Assembly (NCBI GenBank): GCA_007026445.1
Contig: VDMD01000003.1
Span: 248,001 to 312,000, forward strand
Length of the DNA stretch: 64,000 nt
Direction: 5' to 3'
Source of the DNA: Schizophyllum amplum
Lineage: Eukaryota; Basidiomycota; Agaricomycetes; Agaricales; Schizophyllaceae
The first letter of the stretch is position 1; each line of letters opens with the position of its first letter. This document shows positions 1-12,598 of this stretch, piece after piece. The translations under genes were made by a program, and so were the position numbers. Below the pieces are notes generated by a model, which was not told the DNA's origin, ran no database searches, and saw nothing but the letters and a program-made list of their open reading frames with translations.

Positions 1-717
1 GGAAGCGTGGTTGCTGTGGTGTCGGTGGTGCGAGATCTTCCACGAGAAGTAGGGCGTCCAGAGAAACGTGTGCGTAATCTGAGCAGATCTTCTCAGCCAA
101 CTGACGATTCGAGAGGGCAGCGCAAAGCACGTACGAAGCCCACAACGTCATTGAGCAGCTTGTAGTCGGAGAACGCGCCGTGGCCGCACTGCGTTTAGCG
201 GAGGTGTCAGCTTTCCGAAGCAGGACAAAAAAGGCAAGGGGAAGAAAGGAAATGAAATGAAGAGAAGGCGACGAGACACACCTCGTGTCCGATCACCCAG
301 ATCCCAGTGAAGATTAGGCCTTGAAACCACCAGCTGTCAGTGCTGGTGAGCAGATTGTGTGACGATCAGGGAGAAGCGGGGGCTTACTAGACGCCCCAGA
401 ACGCCCATCGTGCACCCATGGCGCCTATAGGCGTCAAGGCGGTCTGGATGCCGGCATGGCGGGATATGGGGTCGATGAACGAGGCGGCCTTCCAAACGCA
501 TGCGGCCATGAGGACGTCGCGGACGAGGAAGTACATGCTGAGCGGAGTGTCGCGGACGAAGAGGCGCTCCGGGATGTTAGCTCGAATCTCCTGCAGAGAC
601 CTGCAGACGCATATTTAGTCTGGGTCCGTGATAAATTACGGTGTGTGCTCACCATGGCATGGGCGTGTATGCGGGGAGCGCATCCTCGCTGTAGTCAGAT
701 ACCTTCGTCGAAGACAT
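1..717 (-). CDS. delta-12 type fatty acid desaturase, N-terminal part (cut by left edge)
   Basis: Membrane di-iron desaturase of the FAD2 family, which introduces the second double bond (oleate to linoleate) in the endoplasmic reticulum. Five exons can be read on the minus strand: 717-653, 600-388, 333-282, 188-135 and 78 to the edge, all with GT-AG introns and continuous frame. The start ATG at 717 gives MSSTKVSDYSEDALP, followed by the family's N-terminal block SLQEIRANIPERLFVRD. A first membrane region follows, then histidine box 1 (HECGH, split by an intron after HE) and box 2 (HHRHH within SWKISHHRHHSNHAS). The third box and C terminus lie outside the window. The histidine boxes make the desaturase call firm. 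Delta-12 rather than delta-9 or delta-15 regiospecificity is inferred from overall similarity to fungal FAD2 and is less certain. Confidence 0.88.
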
Positions 718-2598
718 GATATAGACCAGGACGAGAGGGAAAGACTTGTTGAGCATGTCAGCGAGTCCGCAGCCTTATATATGTGTACTCGCGCTAGAAA
801 TGCATTTTATGGACGGCGGTGTTCGAGCATTCATGGACGGCGTGGCTGCCAATATGAAACGGCTGTGCGTGAATCATCCAAGGCTTTCGGTGCTTGTGCC
901 AGGGAGAGAAGATTAAATAAGCTGGATCAGATTGGTACCATCACCGCGCCGCCAATGTGTTGTTCTCCACGGGCGGCGTGTCGTGGTATAGGCGGCGTAG
1001 ACCATTGTCTATCGACGCTGCTGCAGCCGACCGGCAGACTGCCCCGTCCGATGCCCTAGAAGGACTGCTGCAGGATGGAGCCGATAGTTCTCGACCTCAT
1101 GAGAAGCAAGACGGCGTTCGATGCATCCTTTACTGGGCAGGCCTCGGGGAGTGACTTCTCGGCGATCCAGGGACATAGGAACAAGATTTGCGTGGCCGGT
1201 ATCAAAACCAAGGCCGTATAGAAGCAAGCTTTGTTATGCATCCTTTGAGGTTCTGCCAGTCGTCAGGCGTATCGAAGGCGAGGTCGAGGATCATGATCAT
1301 GCCATCCTCGCCACGCTGCGTGCACCGCCGCCGTCGACGATGAAGTCCGATGTATGAGCGGTCTGTCCATGGTGTAGGGCGGCGGCGGCGTCATTTCAAT
1401 GCAAGGCGTCCCAGAGGACAGTTGGTGGATAAGTGATTCCGATTTATGGCGGATGATGATGAAAGGAGGAAAGAAACAAAAGAGACACGTGGCCACATTT
1501 CCCGCAGATCACTCACCTGGCTCTTGCTTCGTGCCTCTAAAGCCCTGGTTACAGGAGCCTACTCGTGAGGCACCTAGTGACACTGAAAGGAGGTTTTTGA
1601 CTCTGATAATGAGCAAAACCCCACCGTGACCGGAGGTTGCAATAGACGCCGGTTTGCTCGATAAACGTACACAGGGAGCACACGCCTGAGGCGCCAAGGG
1701 CCACGCCGCCGATGCGTTGCCGTCGATTTTGGCCCTCAGTGTGGTACGGAGATGTATTGCTCCGCCGCAGGACGCGCGTGAAGTTCCATAATCTCGGTGT
1801 AGCAGGGGCCGACCGTCCCGACCGCTGATGCCGCCATCCGGTCTCAGTCAAGGACACTGGTCAACCATGGTCATTCATTGAGCAAAGATCTGCGGTGATA
1901 TTTATCGCGAGAGAAGGAAGCAACGTACGAATGATGCACTGGCATGTCACGGCATGATGTTGCACGCCCCTCGCAAGGAGCACCTATATGGCGCCGCGGC
2001 CGCCGCCGCTCGAGGGAGTCAAGTAGCTTGCGATGGTCTCACTGTGTGGCATTAGCGACCTTCGCATTCAGACTAGCGGATGACTTTCACCTTAGTTCAT
2101 GGGCTGAGCACCTGTCGCCGTTTCCGCTGGCGGCGGACAGGGGGCGCGGGCGCAGCTGAGCTATAAAATGCGGCGGCACAAGATACCTGTAAGCTAACGG
2201 TCCTGTATATATGCATGGTCAAAGGGATCGCGAACAGGGGCATAAAAGTCGGAGGAATGCTTGAAATACTAGACATTAATTTATTGGCACTTGTAGGCGC
2301 CGGTCATGTGCCCCGGTATGTTGACCTTCATCTCTTTTGCCACACCACACTGAGATTCACAGCGAGACTGTGCAACACGACGAGCGCCTACAGAGCTAGG
2401 CTATTGGTGTAAGCGTGCTGCCCTCGGATGCGTAGCTGACGCTCGAATAAATCGACTCCTTGCGCAGGCTGATCAGCGGGGTTCTGGGAAAGATCTGTTG
2501 TCGCGCGGACTTGCACCCTTGAAGATGTTGATCATTAGGGCAAATACGATATCGACTGTCGGTGAACACTCACCATTGGGAGGAAAAAAAGGCAGCTG
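718..2598. other. no confident gene; weak membrane-like minus-strand ORFs
   Basis: About 1.9 kb between the desaturase start and the MYND gene end. Minus-strand fragments around 1834-1745, 1710-1630 and 1235-1056 have some hydrophobic, exon-like character (for example PATQILFLCPWIAE). However, they do not splice into one frame and match no family I recognise. They could be a decayed membrane-protein gene or chance ORFs. From 1900 to 2598 I see no gene-like signal. Confidence 0.3.
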
Positions 2599-4458
2599 CT
2601 ACGGGTCACAGTACCATTGAAAATCGAAGGGCATCTCGATCTCCACTTTGTCCGTACGCAAGATCTGCTCTAGAGAGAACATGCCAGCAGGTGTCACGAG
2701 CGACCCGCGACCACCAGACGGAAACTTGACGTGAACCTCGATGTACTGAGGCATGACGAAGTCCAAGACCGTTCTTTCGATGATTGACACGGATATTTGG
2801 GGTTCAGTCGTCGAGGTTGTGTCGTACTTGATGGTGCTTAGATCGACTGTACAGAGGAGCCTGTGAGAGTTTTGGTGCAAGTGTTCGTCCTGCTGCGCTC
2901 GCTTGATGTCGTGAATAACACCTTCGCGGAATTCATCGATGTATGATGCAGCTGTACTCATCGCGTTCACGATATCAGCGCCGGAGTTCAACTGCACTGG
3001 ATTCAGTTATCAGTAATAAGATTGAATGCACCGATGAGATCGACAGAACCGTAGTTGGCTATGCTGTAACACCACTCATGATGATTTTCTCGCCAGTGCT
3101 CCCGTTGGCATTCTTTCGAGCAGTAGTAGAACGCCTTGCACACACAACGCTTGAGCGAGTGATCCCTAATGGAGCGCTTGCACTGGCGAGTCGGATCAGC
3201 GCATGGCCCTGTTTACGATAGTCACACACACCGGTTCACAATTCATTTTTTTTCGCACCCAGGCGTTCGTCTTATCCTCGGTCCGCAAACATGCGTAATA
3301 GTCTTCCGTGAACTCCTTCATCGGATAGACGTCTCCGCGGGACTCCTCTTGCAGATATTTCTCGGCACAACGACGAAGGACGCGCAAAACACGTCGATTT
3401 CGCATCTGAAATTGTATGTCGAGCAAGAGGAGCTGCCAATTGTCGTGCTGAGCTCGCGCATTTTGGCGTAGTAGACTGAAGAGCAACGGAACGAGATCAG
3501 CGCGTATAGCCCACAGGAGAGGTCGCGGATCCGTGGAGACCGAGTGTCCTGTACGGAGAATTCTGATGCACCCGTCTGCGGCAACAGTCGATGCGTTACG
3601 CGGACGCATCCCCACGGCTTTCCAGCAACTCATGACGGCGTACACGGCATCACGGGAGTAGTTTCCTGGACACAGTGGAGCTAGGGCACTGAGAACGTCT
3701 GCAGTCGCCCTGAGAACTTCGTCAAAGACTTCCGTTGGTAGTGCTGCGCCCTGCTCCAGATAAACGGATAGGCGAGTGTGCAATATGCCGTGGTAGAGTT
3801 TACGAGGCTGGCCGTCGACGAGATCGAGCAGCTCGTTCGTCGCGTGAGCCGCGAGGGGGTTTCCATTGCCGCGAGTACCGGCTCCACTCGAGTTGGGCGT
3901 TGGGACAGGAATGGTGTTGAGTACACGACGTATGCATTCAGAGACGAACAGGTCCGCCGTCATGAAATCCTCGCAGCCCCGGGCTGTCGGCGGCTCGTAA
4001 TAGCTGACATGCACCCACAGATCGACAAGCTGAGCCAATGCGCCAGGCGTATCACGTATCGCGATAACACCTTCAGCAAAGCATGTTGTTGCGACGTAGA
4101 ATGCATGCAGCGTCTTCAGGAGCCCGTGCGTGCTCTCCTGCACTATCGTCGCGCAGAGCATGTCATTGTTCGCGTTTTCGTAGAAGAAGCAAGCCCAGCG
4201 CCATGCTCCGCGCCAGGATTGTGCGAACGTCCTGCGCAAGATGTCGGGTGCGGGGGAGCCGGATGCCTCCTCCATGAGGCATAGGTAGATGCAGAGGTAT
4301 TGATAGGCGAACTCGCATTGCTCGCATACTTCTTTCCGTACGGGTTCTTCGTGCAGATTGATGAGCGTATAAGGGTCTGGTTGAAGCCTCTCCATAGCTA
4401 GCGGCAGCTTGCGTATTGCGCTACCGGGTATCCGGCCGTCTAGACGACTGCTGTGCAT
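2599..4458 (-). CDS. MYND-type zinc-finger protein
   Basis: Long first exon 4458-3232 (409 codons) of mostly helical, Leu/Ala-rich sequence with no recognised enzyme domain. An intron (3231-3183, GTGTGT...CCAG) follows, and exon 2 completes a MYND zinc finger. The cysteine pattern starts with NCEPC and continues KRCVCKAFYYCSKECQ then HWRENHHEWC, a C-x2-C, C-x-C, C-x3-C, H/C arrangement. A last exon ends at the TGA at 2599, after a segment with a MPQYIEVHVKFP strand. The exon 2/3 junction near 3030-2998 is uncertain. MYND fingers usually mediate protein-protein contacts with proline-rich partners. Large agaricomycete families of this architecture are functionally unassigned, so no specific role is claimed. 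Confidence 0.75.
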
Positions 4459-5640
4459 GTCCTTCTGCGATATCCGCGTATAGTCTTCAGTTCCTCGTCC
4501 AGAGAACAGAATAGACAGAAATCACTGACAGAGACGTACTATACAAGTGCTTTCCGAGCTTTCTGAAACCTCGAATCTGCGCCGATGATTCAGGCGCTGG
4601 GCAGCAACTGCAGCGAGGATTGACGGAAGAAAGGCCGCGGGCTTTACTACACTGTCACAGTGAGGTAACGCCCGCCACGTGCTCAAGGGGGTTTTTCCTT
4701 TTCCGTCCAGCCCTTTGTTCTTCCCGGGGCCTCCCCGACGCACATCATATGATGGCGAGGGAATCATATTGGCCCTGGGGTCATATACGTTATTTGGCCC
4801 ATGAGTACACGTTCCAGATATTGTGGCAGCCTTACTGAGTAAGCTGGAAGTCTTCCCCAGCCTTGCTCATACGGCGAGGCTGTGCTCCCCGTGACGTTGT
4901 TCGAAGAATACAAAGCCTTCCCATCTTGGAACCCACTTCCATCACTCTGCAAGGATGTCTGATAGCGCGCTGGGTATATGCGTACAAGCCTCCTGCGACG
5001 TCTTTGCTGGGGTGTGCTTCGACTTCTCCTCCACTCGTGCGTAGTTTAGCCCTTTGCGGATGGCATGAACCTTGTCGTTGCTGACCTGAGCCCTCAGGCC
5101 ACAGCTTTACGGAGAATATGTGCAGATGCCTCGCTTGTGACTGCTGCGATAATCGTCCTGCATCGAGCGACATCGACGAGCGCGCCCCTCTTGTCGGGCC
5201 CGGCAGCCGGCAACTGCTCGTGACGCAGCCCGTACCGAAGCCAGATATGTCAGTTCCTCCTCAGGCGGTGCCATGATCGTGTGTATGGTGCGTGCCCAAT
5301 TCAAGGTGTAAACCTCCCTTCAATCTGGCAGCAGCACTTCGGCGTTCAGCCGCCCACCCATGGTCCACCAGGGTGATACCCTTGTACTTACAGCGACGAA
5401 CCATCGCCATTCCGATGTACTACCTTGAACAAAGCCATATATTTGCAAGCATAGCACATTACACTGTACATTGTACAGACTTGGAGTTCCTTGTGAGCGA
5501 GTTGTGAGCATACCTTCGAGCCAATAAATACATATGGTATACAGCAACAATAAAGATATCTCGTCCACCGTCCGCTCGTCGAGCAAAAATGCAGTCTCTC
5601 TCGCCTGGCCTTCACGCAGGCCGCCTGCGGCCACGCCCGC
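4459..5640. other. intergenic, no gene recognised
   Basis: Short overlapping ORFs on both strands, none with splice-compatible neighbours or recognisable domains. It holds the promoter of the MYND gene on the right of its start and the 3' flank of the DENND11-like gene. Confidence 0.5.
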
Positions 5641-7603
5641 TCAACTGTACCCAAAGATGATGCCAAAGTAGTCCTTCCACACCTTCTTCACCACTACCCG
5701 CGTCTGTCCGCCGTACTCCTCCCCAAGCCACGCCACGTACCGCGCATCAGACGAGCTCCACGGCCCGAGCTCGAACGCGACGAGGTCCTTCGGCGTGAGG
5801 TGCACGACGTTTGCGCTCCCGATGCCCGCGGGCAGCAGCGACTGCAGCACGGACAGCTGGAACAGCGTGTGCGCGTGGAACGTCTGCAGCAGCGCGAGTG
5901 TCGTCCGCATCTGCGCGTCCCGCCGGTCGACGTCCTCCTCGAAGTCCGCCGGACCTGCGCGGGCCTTCGCGGCTTTCCCGGGCGACCACCGCATGCCAGA
6001 CGTTCGTTCCTTCGGGAAGGCGGACGTCGTGGGGCTTGGCGTGCCCTCGATGCCCATGCCGCGGTTGCGGACGTAGGCGCCCTCGCTGCCGCCCCGCGCG
6101 AGCGTGCCGAGCGTCAGGTCGTCGTCACCTTCAAGCCGCACGGCACCCCACTGACCCATGTCGCCGGTGTACGACGCGGTCGAGTTCCCACGATACCCAC
6201 CCATCCACAGTCCCGCACATACAACACACACGTCCTCATACACGCGCCAGACGTCGGTGAAGGCGGTGACAAAGCGTGGCTTGTCGGAAGCTTGGCCGCC
6301 GGGGGTGGAAGGGGCGCAGTGGCACCCAGAGTGGTGGGACGCGGAGGCGTCGAGGGCGAGGATGCGATTGAGTTCATTCCACAGCTTGACATCGCTCCAG
6401 GCGAAACGGATAGTAGACAGCTTCGCTACTGGTCTGCTTGTGCCTTCTTGTTGCAAACGCGAGGAATAGAAGGTAGGACGAGATGCCTTGTCCGGCGTAG
6501 ACGACGTGAGGTCGATGAGCAAGTCATAATACGAGGGCTTCTCCAAAAAGAGCGCATCTGTAGTGCACGCGATCCACCCGCGCCCTGTCTCGCTCTCCTT
6601 CTCAAGGCGATCGAGATCCGAAAGCGTGACCATGCCCAGCGCGGTGATAGCGTCCTTCGACTTGCCCTTCAGCCGCCGCGACTGCGATGACGCAGCGTCC
6701 GCAGGATCCTCGAGCTGCGCCTCCAAGCAGAGATCGCTCGCCGCCTGGCACAGGATGCACGCCGCCTCCACTGGGGGCAATGTATAGATCATGATGCGCC
6801 TACGGCCCAGGATGTGCTTGTACAGCGTAAGCGCCGTGGGCCCCAGGATACGCAGCATATGCGGGAGGTGCAATGTCGGCGACTGCGAAGAGGGGTCTGG
6901 GTTCACGAAACCGTCGCTGCTGACGGGGTCCTCCAGATCCGCTGCCCAGCCGTTCCAGTCGCCCGCGCCGCCTAAACCGGGTTCCCGCGCTCTGCGGGCG
7001 TCGAAAAACACGCGGGCAGGTTCCCAGTCCGCCTCGGTGGGCTCGAGCACGCCGGAGGCCTCGAGGCGGGCGTAAATCATCGTCGTGAGGTCTTTGAGGG
7101 CGGAGGTATGCATCCATGGCCGTGGACGCCTACATTTCGCGAGGAGGATGCCGACGGAGGAGAGACGGAAGCCGCGGTGCCCTTGCTCTGAGGTCCTGCG
7201 TCGCCGAAACGCGCAGACGCCATGGTGCCCGTCCTTGGTAAAGTATCTACGCGATGGTGTGAGCCTTCTGCAGCCAGCGAGATCGTGCAGCACACGTACA
7301 CAACGTCCTGCTCCACCAAATGCAGCCCGCTGGGCAGCGCGCTGTACTCCAAGTTGTCAAGTTTGATATCTGCCAGTTCCAGATGAGCAAGGGGGTATCT
7401 GTTGAGGACACCGACACGCACCATCGCTGGCCTTCGCGCTCCAGTCTATCACGTTCCCCTTCGTCGGATGGAAGGACGCGTGAAATATAGCAACTGCGCT
7501 AGTCAAGGCGAGAAGTTCCCAATTGCGCAATCCACATACCCAAGTCCTGGGGGTATTCTGGCTTGGCCTTGCTAGGCCCTGCCTCAGGCATATTCGTGCT
7601 CAT
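5641..7603 (-). CDS. DENND11/LCHN-like protein (DUF2347 + DUF4484)
   Basis: Predicted 603-residue cytosolic protein related to animal LCHN/DENND11 and S. pombe Anr2. The family is DENN-like and presumed to act in Rab-linked membrane traffic; the function is inferred from the family. Four exons: 7603-7540, 7493-7422, 7369-7300 and 7246-5641 (1812 nt in frame). Joining them gives conserved blocks FHASFHPTKGNVIDW, EYSALPSGLHLVEQDVVYF, GVCAFRRRRTSEQGHRGFR and LPHMLRILGPTALTLYKHI followed by GRRRIMIYTLPPVEAACIL. The C-terminal DUF4484-like region ends in WKDYFGIIFGYS. The longer ORF start inside intron 3 is not the real start. The gene is divergent from NSE3, with 229 bp between the two ATGs, so they probably share a promoter. 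Confidence 0.85.
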
Positions 7604-7832
7604 CGCCGATGAGGCTTCGAGAGTCGAGATGACGGTGAGTGTAGAGATCCGGGATACAATGAAAAATCAAATTCGGTCGCCACATCAACATGTCACGGTC
7701 ATGCACGTTCCTGGTACGCGTTGTCACAGTCACGTTCGCGTCTTGTCGCGAACCCTCAATCTTCGAAAGTCTTGCAAAATTACTGCAACGGAAGCTTCAC
7801 AAGAAGGAAAACTACGACAAGTCACTACAACT

Positions 7833-9130
7833 ATGCCTGCACGGTCGTACAGCCAGAAGTCTCAGCCAGGACCCAGCCAGCATGCCCGCAAGGGACGTCG
7901 TGCAGCAGCTCATGAAGAAGACGAGGAAGACGAAACGATGGAAGTAGACGCTGCCGACGATGACGACCAAGAAGGAGGGGGGATCAATGTACGAAGTACC
8001 CCCTCCAGGATTGACCTATAGCTGAATTACTCAACAGGACTTGGCGATCAAGGCGAACGCGCTCGTTCGTCTCGCGCTGTTCGCTGAGATCAAAAGGAGC
8101 TCCCTTCGCAGAGAGGAGATAGCGAAGAAAGGTATGTCGCCTGTACATCCCCTTTATCTTGCCTAACGTGTACTTTCAGTACTCGGCGGCAGTGCGCGCC
8201 AATTTGGCCCTGTGCTCGCGCTCGCGCAGAAAATCCTGAAGGACACCTTCGGAATGGAGCTCGTAGAGCTACGATCGCGCGCGGAACTCGGAAGAGAAGC
8301 TGGCGCGGACAAGGACGCAGAGCTTGAGGACGCGCAGAAGGCGACTGGCGTGAAAAAGAGAGGTGCGCGATGTGTTCCCCCTCTACTTACCATGCTTGAC
8401 TGACATGCTCAAATAGCCGCTGCCGCTGGTTCCAAAACATACATCGTCCGCTCAACACTCGATCCGCTCATCGTCGAGTATGCTGCCCTCACCGACTCTC
8501 AGATCATTGAGCAGGAAGTCGCCGAGATGCCTTCCGACGACGAGGACGAGGACGCGCGGCGCTATGGCAGCATCATCTCGTGGACTCAATGCGACCAGCT
8601 CGGTGCTGTTGGCATCACCTACGTGATCCTATCCCTTATACTCATCAGTGGGCGCGTCATGAATGACAGTACGTCCTTATTCACGCACCCATTGTGTTAC
8701 TGGTCACACATGGCACGCAGTCGATCTCCGTGCCGCCCTCCGCCGACTAAACCTGGACGAGGACGTCCAGCTCTCCGGCTTATCGACGCACGACAAGGTA
8801 CCCATCGACACCTTCCTCGCCGGCCTCTCGCGGCAGGGCTACATCGAGCGGACGGAGGTCGGGGAGACCAAGAAGGCGAAGGGCAAGCGCGGGCGCCCGA
8901 CGCAGGCCGCGGACGACGAGGGCGCGCAGTACGAGTGGCGCTGGGCTCCGCGAGCGCAGAGCGAGGTCGGCGAGCAGAAAATCGCGCGCTTCGTCGGGGA
9001 GTTCATGGCGGGCGAGGATGAGGAGGAGGACGAGAGCGAGGCGGCGCAGGCCGAATTGCAGGCGCGGCTGGAGCGCATCGTCAAGGGCATCGAGCGAGCA
9101 GCGGGAGGCACGCTGTCCGACGTGAAGTAG
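7833..9130 (+). CDS. nse3: NSE3-like MAGE-domain subunit of the SMC5/6 complex
   Basis: Predicted 364-residue nuclear protein. Five exons: 7833-7988, 8038-8131, 8180-8362, 8417-8668 and 8721-9130, total 1095 nt in frame. After an acidic, low-complexity N terminus comes a MAGE homology domain. Winged-helix A contains NALVRLALFAEIKRSSLRRE and FGPVLALAQKILKDTFGMEL. The central block has KTYIVRSTLDPLIVEYAAL, and winged-helix B has GITYVILSLILISGRVMND followed by LRAALRRLNLDEDVQLSG. Nse3 pairs with Nse1 and Nse4 in the SMC5/6 complex and contacts DNA during repair and sister-chromatid resolution. Fungi usually keep a single MAGE gene, which supports NSE3. The 3' end faces the phospholipase C gene with 167 bp between stops. 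Confidence 0.88.
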
Positions 9131-9297
9131 ACGCGTGGCGCCATCTTCTTGGCCTGGTTAGACGGTTCTTACTTACTTACCTAACTTACTGACTGAGTTT
9201 TGTCCTCCGGTCTCTGTACTTGCTGTTAGTATTATATCTCTACTTCGTACTACACATCTTGTATATTTGTCTAACGTTAACGCTCTCCATGTTTGCC

Positions 9298-11254
9298 TCA
9301 CTCAACGGCCGATATCTCGAACCGCGCGAGCACCGTCGCACCCGAAAACTTGCCGGCCATGTTCATCATTCTGATGAGCCGCCACCCGGGCTGCAGGTAA
9401 TGCACGCGGGCGCAGAACACAGCAAGTTTGTCATCCCGACCGAACTCGTCCTCCTGTATGCGCAGTCTGTAGAGCACTGGTGAGTTCATAAGCGAGTTCG
9501 AAGCAATGAGAACGCACCTCAGAAACGCCAGCTCGTCCTCGTCGAACTCCCACTCAAACTTCTCGTTCCAGACAACGTCCGCACCTAGCTCAGGTACGTC
9601 CTTTGTCTCTACCGACTTGGTCTTCCACGAGAAGTCCTTGTGGGAGTGAAACATATCCGCACGCAAATACGTGTGGTAACTCTTGCCCTTCCTATCGTCC
9701 GGCGCTGGCACTGTATATCATGAGCATCTTCGCCGGACGACGATTAGTCTGCTTACTCGCGCTGACGCCATATATCTCCCCAACAAGCCTCCTCCGCCCG
9801 CTGTCCTTATGCCTGTGGTGCAGCAACCCCTTAAGCTTGTGTGCCAGCCCCGTGTCATCGTCCTCCTCGCCCTCGCCTCGTAGTCGCGGGGGCTTCGCCA
9901 CCCACCCCGCCGTGCCAGCGAACATCGCCTCGTTTGCCTGCATTCCCGTGTCATAGGTCTGCCAGTTGAGCGAGACTACCTGGGAACCCGTGCGCCAGAA
10001 GACGATGGGATCGGGGTTGCTCGAGCCGATGCGTGTGCCGCGGGGGAAGATACGGCGGAGGTGGCGTAGGCCGTGCGCGACAAGAGCACTGAGAGATGCT
10101 GGGAGAAGAGCGGAGAGACCAGACTCAGAGATGTTGATGAGCACATGCTTGGGGTCGGTGAGCTCTGTGAGAGCGGAGGTGGTGAGATGAATGAAGAGCG
10201 TCTGAACGACATGTGGGCGCACCTTGCAGGAGCCATCCCTTCTTCGGCTTCATGCTGCGCGCATAGAAGCCGAGCTCCGCGAGTGACTCGGATATGCGTG
10301 CGCGCTTCAATCGATTGCGCGCAAGAGCGGCCGCGTCACCATCGTCGTCGGAAGAGCTTGAAGAGCAGGATAGGGATGAGCTGGAGTCCGAGTCCTCGCC
10401 ATCTGCATCTTGCCCAGAAGGCGCATAGTATTCCACCTGCGGAACGCGTCGTCAGATATTGCCCTCCCGAATGTATAGAACGCACCATCAACAAGATTCT
10501 ACCGCGCAGGTCGCAAGGGCGTACGCAGTCGTCATCGACGTCCTCTAGCTTGCGCTCGACTGTGATCCATCGTCAGCCTTTCGTCTAATCCCATAGCACA
10601 TACTCACCGAGCTTCTGCCCCCATATCCTCTTCATTGTGTCTACGAGCTCGTCCTGGTGATCCAGCGGGACATGACACTCTAGGCTGACCAGTACTGGCC
10701 AGTCCCCCTCGTTGACATGTTTCCCTATGACCTCGCAGACGCTTGCAAGCGCGACACCCTTGCTCAGCGTGTACCCATGGTTCACCACGAGCCCCTTCTC
10801 CTTGTTCCACCACACGTCGATCTCGACGCAGCGGCCACCGCGATCAAGGACGTGGGCATAGCAGGCGGCCGAGGAGCGCCCCACGAGTTGGCGGGATAGG
10901 AGATACGTGTTGTGCGAGGATCTGCATGCAGGATGATGAGAGAAGGAAGCGGATGACGGTGGCGATAGACGGACGAGACGAAGTAGTGCGTCAGGGGCAG
11001 ATCATCCTGCACATTAGGCGCCGTGACTGCTGGCCGCGCTATCACATCTTCGATGGACTAATTCAGACGGTCAGAGTTGTTGGATAGTGTATTATACTAT
11101 ATAGACCACGCACCTCCCCCTCGGATTCGAGATGGTCACGGACAGCGTTGCTGAGGCGCGGCAGTTGATTCAAGGGAGGCTGGAAGTTGTGGCCTGTATC
11201 AACGCGGTAGAAGCCGCCGATCTTATCCTCCCATTCTTGATCTTGCGTCTCCAT
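9298..11254 (-). CDS. phosphoinositide-specific phospholipase C, compact form
   Basis: Hydrolyses PtdIns(4,5)P2 to diacylglycerol and inositol trisphosphate at membranes, with calcium dependence. About eight exons can be spliced from the first at 11254-11114. The X box begins DDLPLTHYFVSSSHNTYLL, where the catalytic His of SSHNTYL is created by an intron using a GTCCGT donor. It continues with GRCVEIDVWW, NHGYTLSKGVAL and PVLVSLECH. A Ser/Asp-rich X-Y linker follows (around 10430-10330). The Y box has FPRGTRIGSSNPDPIVFW and SLNWQTYDTGMQANEAMF. A C2 domain (about 9711-9298) ends with ARVHYLQPGWRLIRMMN. The protein is only about 500 residues: I see no PH domain and too little sequence upstream of X for EF-hands. 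Upstream exons beyond 11254 cannot be fully excluded. Confidence 0.9.
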
Positions 11255-12598
11255 GTTGATTGGGGGAGTAGGTCTATGTCCCGGTCAATGGGCGTATGCA
11301 CGACGAGAGAAAGAAACAGCACCGACTGAGGGGTCCACTAGGGGCGGACTGCGGTGCCGCCGCCGCCGCACGCAGATATAGGCACGTGATACAAGCACCT
11401 ACAGCCACCCACAGTGCATGCGCGCCATTGTCACTCGGCAGAAGGCGGCCTGGTGTAGACGCCGTCTGGCGAGAAGAGATACGAACTACGACATGACGGA
11501 TGACCAGGAGACAGTATTCTGCGTCAGCGATGCGAACGACGCTGCCGCCTGCATAGTATGCTGCTCACGAATCGAGGTCCAGGGGACGCATCTTTCTTCT
11601 GCATCTTTACTTTGAGGACGCGCGTCAAAATAGTCTTTGTCTGCAAGCACTTCAGGAGGTTGAGCCGCACGAAAAAAAGCAGGCCGCAGCGCAGCGTGAC
11701 TCCTCGATTCTCCTGGTACTAGTAGGTGAGTCCTCCAACTCTAGTGGCCTTGCATGGCGCACTCGAATGTGTCAAAAGCACCCTTAAATAGCCAGCGGTA
11801 GCTCACCTGCATCGAAGACTACGGAGAAGGCTGGGCTAGCCGACAGTGCAGGCATTTCGGCCAAGAACCTGGGTATATGCGCGCAAAATGAAAGCCTGAG
11901 GTCTCGAAAAAGCCTGGAATGTGAGCTGCAGGGGCAGAGCACTCGTCGCTTTCAGGAGCATCGTACCTGAGCGATGCCTCCACCTGAGCCTGGAGGCGCC
12001 ATTGGGGACGAGAACGAAGAAGCGAATATGACGCGCCGAGTCCCGACGCGTCAAGTTAAACAAGGCCTTCCTAATGCGGAATCAAGGACCGTACGTGACG
12101 TCACCGCAGCGTCACACGATGGCGTTCCCTCACCGCAGTAAGGTCGAGCGTTGGGAAATGCCCGGTTTCACCGTTCCGCTGCAGGTCTCACTGCCCCGGA
12201 CGTTTGCAAGATCGAGCGTGCACCGCCTCTTCGGGGGGCGGCCGTCGGGACGTAATAGGAGCACCATTGACATTCATTAGGATCCAAAAAGCAAGACCCA
12301 CGCAAGACCTCTGAGACTACGCGAATGAAGAAGCAGTGTCGTAATCTCATTATGCCCGTCGCGTATAAGTTACACGATAGACAGCATAGTGTACAGAGTA
12401 GGTATAATACAGATGGAAGATGCATTGTGAACAACAGCAGCGCACAAGATGGGTGATAGGCGAGTAGTAGGATGGAGGGAACTGATAGGTAAAAGGTAGG
12501 TTGATAGTACAGATGTGGAAAGGGCCGGAGGAGGGCTACGAGACGGAGTGGAGAGACAATAGGTATGCGATTGAGCATGGGCAGAGACAATGCCGACT
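11255..12598. other. intergenic, no gene recognised
   Basis: Short ORFs only. It contains the promoter of the phospholipase C gene (towards 11.3 kb) and the 3' flank of the hexose transporter (12.3-12.6 kb). No RNA gene or repeat was recognised. Confidence 0.5.

Noticed and set aside
5747..6690. Long plus-strand and alternative minus-strand ORFs rich in Arg/Pro/Ala
   Set aside because: They are antisense or out-of-frame shadows of the DENND11-like gene in GC-rich sequence; no domain and no splice context.
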